DNA of 5,225 nucleotides from Deltaproteobacteria bacterium (GTDB lineage Bacteria > Desulfobacterota > Desulfobacteria > Desulfobacterales > Desulfosalsimonadaceae). The notes under the pieces are model-generated. The model was not told the origin of the DNA. It made no database searches and worked only from the letters and a program-made list of their open reading frames with translations. Of the stretch, positions 1 to 5,225 are shown one piece after another. The position numbers and the translations under genes are program-made. Every line of letters starts with the position of its first letter. Position 1 is the first letter of the stretch. The DNA lies in assembly GCA_024280875.1 (NCBI GenBank), contig JAJRPH010000181.1:1-5225 (forward strand), written 5' to 3'.

Positions 1-1149
1 ATCCATAAGTCTTCCGGTTGTTACAGATAAACAAGTGGCGGTATGTAAAAAAAAATTCTTTAATGTCGTGGATAATTCATCATATTCTTCTTTTAAATCT
101 ATTAGATCGATTTCTTCTGTCTGAAAATCATCAGAAACAAAGACCTGAGCAGAGTGAGGTTCGTGCGAAGTACTTAGAAATGAGATATTTCCGATAATAT
201 CATCCGGATTTAACTGGCACAATTCCAAAAACTGATCGCTGATTTTTATTACGACGACCGCGTTGCCTTTTAAAATTTTAAAGATTATTTCATCCGTTTT
301 TTCTGAAAAGCTGAATTGTTTGAGTTCCCCCATACTCTTAAGAACTTTAATTTTTTTGAAATGCACGTTTGCGCAAATCATTGTAGCTTGTTTCATTCGA
401 TTTTCTATTGAAAATATGACTTGTTTAAAAGTCTCAGATATTTTGGAAAATTCTTCCAAAATCCTGTGATAATCCAGTACGCCGAGCTGGACACTTGTAA
501 CTGCGGTGACAGTTGCACTCCTGACATTACTTTTTTCTTTCAAAGAACTGATACTGCCGATAAAAGAGCCTTCGGTTAGTTTATTAATCACCACAGGACC
601 TTCCGGCAGTAAACGGACAACTTCAACCGTACCCTCTATGATCACCCATAGCCAGTTGCCATATTTTTCCTGGACAACGACTTCCTGACCAGCAGAAAAT
701 TCATCTTCGTCAACAATATAAAGATAATCAACAAGCGGACCTTTTATTATCGGAATACCGGATTCATCTTTAACATCAAGGTTTGATTTTTTTGACGAAC
801 CCTGCCCTATTGTTTTGATTAACCCGTCATCAAGCATCCGCAACCCGTCAAGAATTAATTCCATCCGGTTTTTTTGAATTGTTCGGCGGTGCAGTATCTT
901 TTCATCACTGAATTCAAAATCCGCATCCAGCCAGCCGAAAAATAAATTTAAAACGTCCTGGCCTTTTTGATTCTGGAATTCTGCATCCACCGGGTTTCCG
1001 TCAATGAGAAAGATAAAACCGGGCTCTTCAGCGTGCATACTGGTTAGCTTAAGAATACCGGTACTACCGGATCCGCCGAGAAGTTGAAGCAGTTCACCAA
1101 AATTCAGAAAATTCAGATTACCTTTTAATACGATATTCTCGCTCATCAT
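1..1149 (-). CDS. PATAN/DUF4388 protein with two cyclic-nucleotide-binding-like domains (3' end outside window)
   Basis: My translation from the ATG at 1149 gives 383 codons with no stop before the left edge, so the C-terminus is missing. Residues 5-90 fit the PATAN/DUF4388 pattern: L12 then GELLQLL at 18-24, TGILKL at 30-35, F47 then DG at 50-51 and VDA at 54-56, and a W73...FEF (78-80) ending. In this family the domain is thought to mediate protein contacts. Residues about 139-245 form a cyclic-nucleotide-binding (CNB) beta-roll: FSAG at 151-154, the IEG turn at 171-173, and a phosphate-binding cassette FIGSISSL...RSATV at 196-214. Arg210 is kept, but the Glu that usually follows the cassette Gly is Ser199. 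Residues about 264-345 look like a second, shorter CNB fold (LKG at 293-295, DDIIGNISFL at 316-325), with Asn321 in place of Glu and His332 in place of Arg. No signal peptide or membrane helix is seen, so it is probably cytoplasmic. The gene starts directly after the GTPase stop with no clear Shine-Dalgarno, which suggests translational coupling and a shared function. ATG 1146 is an equally possible start. The domain calls are good; the role is inferred. Confidence 0.85.
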   Translation of the reverse strand, partial: MMSENIVLKGNLNFLNFGELLQLLGGSGSTGILKLTSMHAEEPGFIFLIDGNPVDAEFQNQKGQDVLNLFFGWLDADFEFSDEKILHRRTIQKNRMELILDGLRMLDDGLIKTIGQGSSKKSNLDVKDESGIPIIKGPLVDYLYIVDEDEFSAGQEVVVQEKYGNWLWVIIEGTVEVVRLLPEGPVVINKLTEGSFIGSISSLKEKSNVRSATVTAVTSVQLGVLDYHRILEEFSKISETFKQVIFSIENRMKQATMICANVHFKKIKVLKSMGELKQFSFSEKTDEIIFKILKGNAVVVIKISDQFLELCQLNPDDIIGNISFLSTSHEPHSAQVFVSDDFQTEEIDLIDLKEEYDELSTTLKNFFLHTATCLSVTTGRLMD

Positions 1150-1152
1150 TTA
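1144..1152 (-). other. Stop-start junction TAA-ATG-ATG, in frame
   Basis: On the minus strand the GTPase stop TAA (1152-1150) is followed with no gap by two tandem ATG codons (1149-1147 and 1146-1144). The bases just upstream, inside the GTPase tail, are A-rich and hold no convincing Shine-Dalgarno. The downstream gene is therefore probably translated by ribosomes that have just terminated. Both genes are in the same reading frame, so stop readthrough would give a GTPase-PATAN-CNB fusion; I see no specific readthrough signal. Confidence 0.7.
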
Positions 1153-1770
1153 ACTTTTTTGTGCCCATTTAAATTCGTTTTGGAGCGACTGTAATGTCAG
1201 TTTAAGTATCTGATTCAATGTGTTGCCGACCCCCTGCCCGGATAATGCGCTGGCGGAAGAAGAAGGAACTTTCAGTTGCCTATTCAGTTCGTGTTCCATT
1301 TTCTTAAGAGACATGACCGGTAAGCCCTTTTTCTCAAGATCCCGTTTATTATATTGAAGCACAAGTGGAATTTTGCGAATACTCAACCCCATTTTTAACA
1401 GGTTTTCATGAAGGTCCTTTAATGAAACCATATTTTTCTCACGCCGGATCGAAAGAGAGTCGGCAACAAACACGATGCCGTCAACTCCTTTTAAAACAAG
1501 TTGACGAGTTGCTTTATATTTCACCTGACCGGGAACAGTATATAATTGGACCTTAACATCACATCCTTTAATCTTTCCTAGACCAAGGGGCAAAAAATCA
1601 AAAAATAAAGTCCGGTCACCTTCGGTATCAATAGAAATCATTTTACCGGTCACCTGCCTTTTAAACGCCTTGTGAATATATTCAAGATTGGTCGTTTTAC
1701 CACTTCGACCCGGTCCATAAAAAACAAGCTTGCATTCAATTTGCCGATTTTTCAGATTGATTACCGCCAT
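1150..1770 (-). CDS. MglA-family small Ras-like GTPase
   Basis: A 206-residue cytoplasmic G protein. From the ATG at 1770 the motifs are: P-loop GPGRSGKTT at 19-27; DRTLFFDFLPL from residue 52; TVPGQ at 78-82, the MglA form of G3 in which Thr replaces the usual Asp; VDGIVFVADS at 96-105; NKRD at 141-144 for guanine recognition; SASA at 172-175 as G5. Gly21, Thr26, Thr27, Arg53 and Gln82 fall exactly on the numbering known for Myxococcus/Thermus MglA, where Arg53 and Gln82 are the intrinsic catalytic pair. This places it in the MglA family, which switches between GTP and GDP forms and sets cell polarity and motility direction in myxobacteria. It also fixes the start: a TTG at 1776 lies in frame, but AGGGAG at 1782-1777 is well spaced only for ATG 1770. 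The C-terminus is some 10 residues longer than Myxococcus MglA (195 residues). It lies between a TPR gene and a PATAN-CNB gene, probably in one operon. No MglB is visible, so orthology with mglA itself is not shown. Confidence 0.93.
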   Translation of the reverse strand: MAVINLKNRQIECKLVFYGPGRSGKTTNLEYIHKAFKRQVTGKMISIDTEGDRTLFFDFLPLGLGKIKGCDVKVQLYTVPGQVKYKATRQLVLKGVDGIVFVADSLSIRREKNMVSLKDLHENLLKMGLSIRKIPLVLQYNKRDLEKKGLPVMSLKKMEHELNRQLKVPSSSASALSGQGVGNTLNQILKLTLQSLQNEFKWAQKS

Positions 1771-1776
1771 TATCAA

Positions 1777-1782
1777 CTCCCT
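1777..1782 (-). promoter_or_regulatory. Shine-Dalgarno site of the GTPase gene
   Basis: AGGGAG on the minus strand lies 6 bases before the ATG at 1770 and directly abuts the in-frame TTG at 1776. The spacing selects ATG 1770 as the start. It is the strongest ribosome binding site in the window. Confidence 0.75.
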
Positions 1783-1842
1783 AAAAAGCCATATTGAAAT
1801 TTAAATTTTCACAGAATCTGATTATCGTTGAATTATCATCAT

Positions 1843-2760
1843 TTATGAAACAATTTTAATAATTTTGATTTCAAGGCTGTAGTCACCTTTTTTCGGACCC
1901 GCATCGATTTCATTTTTCGATGAGACATAGCCTTCACCTGAAAAAATGGCGACCGGAGAATAGAACACAATTTCCTTGAGCAGATCGCCTGGGTTGATAC
2001 TGGCAATCAGATCCTTTTCTCTTCTGGAAATTATCATCCGGATATATTTTCCCGACTGGAAGCTGATTTCCAGTTCAATTCTTTCGCCTTCTTTCGGGCC
2101 TCTTGGTAAAATAAACCGGATCGCGCTAATATCTAATATCTCATCATCATCTATTTCAGAATCAGGTTCAACGGTCCGTTGTGATTCGAGTTCATCTATT
2201 TCGTGATCTGCCCCTGCTTTGTCAATCAGTCCATTAAAATAGCTTTGTATGGCTTCTGCTTCCGCAGGAGGAAATAATTTACTTTTACGCCATTTTTGAT
2301 AAAGGGAAACAGCATAATCCGTATAATTTTGTTGAACCCAGCACCAAAGAATATTTTTTGCCGCTTCAAAACGGAGTTTGTCATATTCAAGCAACCGGTT
2401 CAATTCTTCAATTGCCTTATCATATTGTCCGAACTTGGCCAGTGCGATGGCACCCCCCAAAGCGGAAGACCCTTTTGCCTCCGGGTCATCGAAACTAAAC
2501 ATTTCTTTCATGAGCGATTGAGCGTCTTCGGTGGCTTCAAGCGTTGTTTTCGGTCCATCCAATTTTTGAAACTTTTTGCTTGCCAGATCGATCTTTAATG
2601 CAATTTGTTTAAGAATTCCCTGACGGTTTCTAATATTAGGTGTTGCTTTAACAAGACCTTCAATTGATTTATATTTTTCAAGCGCTTCTGCCAGCAATCC
2701 GTGTGAATTGTAGAGTTCCGCCTCCTTGTAATATTTTTTAATTTTATCCCCAAGATTCAT
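1843..2760 (-). CDS. TPR-like protein with an unassigned beta-rich C-terminal domain
   Basis: A 305-residue protein without signal peptide or membrane helix, so probably cytoplasmic. Three stretches fit TPR-type helix pairs: residues 4-36 (AELYNSHGLLAEALEKY core), 100-128 (AIALAKFGQYDKAIEEL core) and 133-161 (NILWCWVQQNYTDYAVSLY core). Between the first two is a charged helical region. Residues 184-210 form an acidic, probably disordered linker with a DDDE cluster. Residues 211-305 alternate hydrophobic and polar residues as in a beta-barrel or sandwich, with GPKEGERIELEISF at 221-234, FYSPVAIFSGEGYVSSK at 266-282 and GPKKGDYSLEIKI at 288-300. I cannot name this domain. A PilZ-like fold is a guess, because the usual RxxxR and D/NxSxxG motifs are not visible. 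TPRs bind proteins, so with an MglA-family GTPase next in the operon an adaptor or effector role is plausible; the TPR protein SgmX is an MglA effector in Myxococcus. The start ATG at 2760 has only a weak GGGG (2772-2769) eight bases upstream. A gap of 72 bases separates it from the GTPase start. Confidence 0.85.
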   Translation of the reverse strand: MNLGDKIKKYYKEAELYNSHGLLAEALEKYKSIEGLVKATPNIRNRQGILKQIALKIDLASKKFQKLDGPKTTLEATEDAQSLMKEMFSFDDPEAKGSSALGGAIALAKFGQYDKAIEELNRLLEYDKLRFEAAKNILWCWVQQNYTDYAVSLYQKWRKSKLFPPAEAEAIQSYFNGLIDKAGADHEIDELESQRTVEPDSEIDDDEILDISAIRFILPRGPKEGERIELEISFQSGKYIRMIISRREKDLIASINPGDLLKEIVFYSPVAIFSGEGYVSSKNEIDAGPKKGDYSLEIKIIKIVS

Positions 2761-2792
2761 CTGGTGTGCCCCGGTTAAAATTTACTATAATT

Positions 2793-2808
2793 TATGTTCT
2801 ATAACATA
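2793..2808. repeat. Perfect 6-bp inverted repeat, possible operator
   Basis: TATGTT and AACATA flank the 4-base spacer CTAT. The dyad lies about 5 to 20 bases past the transcription start predicted from the promoter at 2849-2821, a place where a dimeric repressor could act. AT-rich DNA gives such dyads by chance, and no regulator gene is visible in the window, so the operator role is a guess. Confidence 0.3.
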
Positions 2809-2820
2809 TTACGGCTCTGG

Positions 2821-2849
2821 ATTGTACAAAAAACTGAATAATATATCAA
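2821..2849 (-). promoter_or_regulatory. Predicted sigma-70-type promoter of the TPR-GTPase-PATAN operon
   Basis: On the minus strand TTGATA (2849-2844, 5 of 6 to TTGACA) and TACAAT (2826-2821, 5 of 6 to TATAAT) are separated by exactly 17 bases. Transcription would start near 2814, giving a leader of about 54 bases before ATG 2760. It sits in the 119-base gap after the sensor kinase gene, where no terminator hairpin is visible, so readthrough from the kinase gene could also feed the operon. Confidence 0.55.
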
Positions 2850-2879
2850 TAATACCTAACTGTTCTTTCATTGCTATTT

Positions 2880-5225
2880 TTATTTACCGGACAATTCGCT
2901 CTTAATTGCCAGTCCAAGTTTTTCAATCGTATATGGTTTTTTTAAAAATTGACCAGCGCCTAATTTCTGTGCGGCCTTTACATCTTCATTGATTGAAAAG
3001 CCGCTAGCAATAATTGCTTTCTGACCGGGAAAATATTTTAGTATGTGTTTATATGTTTCAAGGCCGTTCATTCCAGTGGGCATTATCATATCGAGCAGTA
3101 TTAGATCAAATGAACTTTTCCTGATTTTTTCAACCGCTGCTTCCCCGCTTTGAACTTCGACGGTTTTATAGCCAAGGGCATTTAACATTTCACAGGCAAT
3201 CTCTCTTTGATTTTTTTCATCGTCAACAACAAGAATATCTTCCCTGTTTCCCAGATATTCATCAATAGATATTTTTTTTAATCGGTCCTTGATGCTCTCA
3301 AGGGTAATCGGAAAATATACGTCAAAACTGGTGCCACCCGGGCTGCTTGTTACGACGACATATCCATTATGATCCTGAACCGTATTCCAGACAACGGTTA
3401 GCCCCAGACCGGTACCGCTTCTGCCCATCACTTTCTTGGTGTAAAACGGTTCAAATATCCTATCAATTTCTTCATCTGAAATACCGCTGCCGGTATCAGA
3501 TATTGATAAAACCGCATAATCACCAACCTGCACGTCATTATAAGCCCGTAATGGACGGTTTAAATAGCGGTTCGCTGTTGAAATAATAATCCTGCCCTCT
3601 GTCTCAATTGCTTCTGCAGCATTTGTCACCAGATTCATTATACTTTTACGGACATGCAATCGGGAAGCATTCATATTGAGCAAATCAGGGCTCAAGTCGG
3701 TTTTAAGTTGAATATTGGCTTCCTGCAATTTAAGTTTATAAAATTCAGGCGAAATTAAATATTCTTTAACAATGCTGTTTAAGCTGAGTACCTCTTTGTT
3801 ACTTGCAATGCCTCTTGATATTGTTGTCAGATCATTGACGACCGCTGCGGCCCTTTCACCTGATTTCTGAATAACCTTCAACGCCTTGCGTGTTTTTTGA
3901 TCAAGGCCTTCATTCATCAGCAATAATTCAGGATAACTGACAATTCCGGAAAGGATATTGTTCAAGTCATGGGCAACACCACCGGCAAGAAGCCCCAGAG
4001 CTTCCATTTTTTTAGATCTGGCCAGTTTTTCGCGTAATGACTGAGTTTCAACTTCAGCCGCTTTCCGGACCGAGACATCCCGGACAACCGAAACAAAGAC
4101 ATTGTTCCCGTAATAAATCATTTCCCTGGTCTGAACAATTAATGGAAAAGATGCGCCGTCTTTTCTTAATCCCAATATTTCAAGAAAAGTCGTCAGCCTT
4201 GAAATTATTTCAGGTTTAAACATTTCTCTGAATTCAGGCGAAATTATACTGATAAATGGCAGTTTCCCAATAACATCTTTACGGTTATACCCGAACATTT
4301 TTAGAAATTGATTATTGACCTGGAGTAAAATACCGTTGCCATGGATAGCAATCGCTTCCAGTGCGACTTCGGATAATTGACGGAACCGGTCTTCGCTTTC
4401 ACGTAACGCCTGGATTGATTTTTTTAAATTTGTCACATCTCTGAAATTCATCACTGAGCCGGAATTTTTACCGCTGTATATTAAGGGACGGTAAACCTTC
4501 TCGAAAACTCTGCCATCTCTCAGATATAATTCTTCAGATATTACTTTCCCGGTTTTAAAATTTTTTGAATGAAAAATTTCAAGTTTTTTTAATTGATCTT
4601 GCATAAAATTGATCAATACCGCCACACGATCTTTAGACTTAAATGCTTCGGGCATTCTCCACATTTGGTAGAATCGATCATTCACGTTGATGATGTAGCC
4701 ATTGTTATCAAATACTAAAATCCCGTCTGACGAAGCTTCAAAGGTAGCTCTTAACTGCGCTTCATTGTCACGTATCGCTGATTCAATTTTTTCCCGTGCA
4801 CGGACTTCAAAACCAAGCTGCCGGTTGATATCAACAAAGGAATCTTCACGTCGACTAACCTGTGCCGCCATAAATTTAAAATCAGAAATAATGGATTGTA
4901 TTTCTATTTGTTTAAATTGCTTAAACTCATATCCGTAGTTTCCGCGAGATATCTGGTTGATGCCCTGAATAAGGGCGTTAAGGGGTTCTTTCACTAATAG
5001 GCGGATTAATACAGCGGTTAAAAAAACCAAAGACAGAATAATTAACAGCAGAGTGATAATATTAGATATCAAAAGATGTCGCAGGTTTTTTTGATAAAAA
5101 CTACGGGTCAGGCCAAACTTGACGTCCCCGATACTTTTCCCGTTATGACGAATTTCAAACTCACGAAAAATTAAATCCGGTTCATTGTATTTTGATTTAT
5201 TAAAAATATCCTGATTATAGGCAAT
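2880..5225 (-). CDS. Hybrid sensor histidine kinase with HAMP, two PAS domains and C-terminal receiver (5' end outside window)
   Basis: The frame is open from the right edge to TAA at 2882-2880, giving 781 residues (numbered here from the edge). A TTG at 5072 would cut off the frame just before the membrane helix, so the real start is beyond the window. Residues 1-50 look like the end of a periplasmic sensor (HNGKSIGDVKFGLT at 31-44). A hydrophobic helix at about 54-78 is followed by HAMP at about 79-125, a coiled linker, PAS1 about 159-266 and PAS2 about 277-391. HisKA contains the phosphoacceptor His419 in GGVAHDLNN. The ATPase domain has the N-box with Asn535, DTGSG at 577-581, IFEPFYTKK at 590-598 and GRSGTGLGL at 601-609. 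The receiver at 662-778 has acidic Asp668/669, phosphoacceptor Asp712, Ser741 and Lys763. All catalytic residues are present, so it should autophosphorylate and pass phosphate to its own receiver. No DNA-binding output or HPt domain is attached, so the final target is unknown. It lies upstream of, and in the same direction as, the MglA-like operon, but a functional link is only inferred. Confidence 0.93.
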   Translation of the reverse strand: MAYNQDIFNKSKYNEPDLIFREFEIRHNGKSIGDVKFGLTRSFYQKNLRHLLISNIITLLLIILSLVFLTAVLIRLLVKEPLNALIQGINQISRGNYGYEFKQFKQIEIQSIISDFKFMAAQVSRREDSFVDINRQLGFEVRAREKIESAIRDNEAQLRATFEASSDGILVFDNNGYIINVNDRFYQMWRMPEAFKSKDRVAVLINFMQDQLKKLEIFHSKNFKTGKVISEELYLRDGRVFEKVYRPLIYSGKNSGSVMNFRDVTNLKKSIQALRESEDRFRQLSEVALEAIAIHGNGILLQVNNQFLKMFGYNRKDVIGKLPFISIISPEFREMFKPEIISRLTTFLEILGLRKDGASFPLIVQTREMIYYGNNVFVSVVRDVSVRKAAEVETQSLREKLARSKKMEALGLLAGGVAHDLNNILSGIVSYPELLLMNEGLDQKTRKALKVIQKSGERAAAVVNDLTTISRGIASNKEVLSLNSIVKEYLISPEFYKLKLQEANIQLKTDLSPDLLNMNASRLHVRKSIMNLVTNAAEAIETEGRIIISTANRYLNRPLRAYNDVQVGDYAVLSISDTGSGISDEEIDRIFEPFYTKKVMGRSGTGLGLTVVWNTVQDHNGYVVVTSSPGGTSFDVYFPITLESIKDRLKKISIDEYLGNREDILVVDDEKNQREIACEMLNALGYKTVEVQSGEAAVEKIRKSSFDLILLDMIMPTGMNGLETYKHILKYFPGQKAIIASGFSINEDVKAAQKLGAGQFLKKPYTIEKLGLAIKSELSGK

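Noticed and set aside
263..688. Plus-strand open frames at 263-469 and 506-688
   Set aside because: Both are antisense to the continuous PATAN-CNB reading frame, which has clear domain motifs. Their translations show no recognisable motif.
1365..1556. Plus-strand open frame inside the GTPase gene
   Set aside because: It is antisense to conserved G3-G4 coding sequence and has no domain features.
1774..1776. TTG at 1776 as the GTPase start
   Set aside because: It directly abuts the AGGGAG ribosome site with no spacing. ATG 1770 has good spacing and gives MglA residue numbering exactly.
1815..1836. Two GATAAT boxes (minus strand) before the GTPase gene as a possible -10 element
   Set aside because: No acceptable -35 sequence is found at 16-18 bases upstream of either box, and the AT-rich gap produces such hexamers easily.
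1976..2598. Plus-strand open frames at 1976-2206 and 2296-2598 (up to 100 residues)
   Set aside because: They lie opposite the TPR gene, whose repeats and C-terminal pattern look like real coding sequence. The plus-strand translations look like antisense shadows rich in Ser, Ile and Phe.
2821..2850. Possible intrinsic terminator after the kinase gene, suggested by the T-run at 2833-2828 on the minus strand
   Set aside because: No stable GC-containing hairpin precedes the T-run. The T-run instead lies in the spacer of the predicted promoter.
3347..4938. Plus-strand open frames at 3347-3586, 4037-4219 and 4702-4938
   Set aside because: All are antisense to the histidine kinase, across its ATPase domain, PAS2 and PAS1/linker regions, with no motif of their own.
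5070..5072. TTG at 5072 as the start of the histidine kinase
   Set aside because: The same frame continues without a stop to the window edge and encodes the end of a periplasmic sensor just before the membrane helix, so this is an internal Leu codon.
1..5225. Mobile elements, CRISPR arrays, tRNA or rRNA genes
   Set aside because: I saw no transposase-like protein, spaced direct repeats, terminal inverted repeats or RNA-gene motifs on either strand; nearly all the window is accounted for by four coding regions.

Overview
The window is an AT-rich stretch of a bacterial chromosome with every recognisable gene on the minus strand, read right to left. The gene types (a periplasmic-sensing PAS hybrid histidine kinase with an attached receiver, an MglA-family GTPase, a PATAN/DUF4388 protein with cyclic-nucleotide-binding-like domains, and a TPR protein) are most typical of Desulfobacterota or other former Deltaproteobacteria. 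That placement is an inference from gene content only; there is no rRNA or other marker. No tRNA, rRNA, insertion sequence, CRISPR array or intrinsic terminator is visible.

Layout from right to left. (1) 5225-2880: a hybrid sensor histidine kinase whose N-terminus lies beyond the right edge. The visible part runs: end of a periplasmic sensor, transmembrane helix, HAMP, two PAS domains, HisKA, HATPase, receiver. (2) 2879-2761: a gap of 119 bases with a good sigma-70-type promoter match (TTGATA, 17 bases, TACAAT) pointing leftward, and a perfect 6+6 dyad just past the predicted transcription start. (3) 2760-1843: a 305-residue protein with about three TPR-like helical repeats, an acidic linker and an unassigned beta-rich C-terminal domain. 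(4) 1770-1150: an MglA-family Ras-like GTPase that matches the residue numbering of Myxococcus/Thermus MglA (Gly21, Thr26/27, Arg53, Gln82). (5) 1149-1: a protein cut by the left edge, with an N-terminal PATAN/DUF4388 domain and two tandem cyclic-nucleotide-binding-like domains whose ligand pockets look degenerate. Its start codon directly follows the GTPase stop codon, in the same frame.

The last three genes look like one operon (TPR adaptor, GTPase switch, PATAN/CNB protein), probably with its own promoter. My reading is an intracellular signalling or cell-polarity module built around an MglA switch, with the sensor kinase upstream as a possible but unproven input. No MglB/Roadblock partner is visible; it could lie past the left edge or elsewhere in the genome. 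The most unusual points are the coupling of an MglA gene to a PATAN-CNB-CNB protein with altered phosphate-binding cassettes, the unassigned C-terminal domain of the TPR protein, and the promoter-dyad arrangement in front of the operon.
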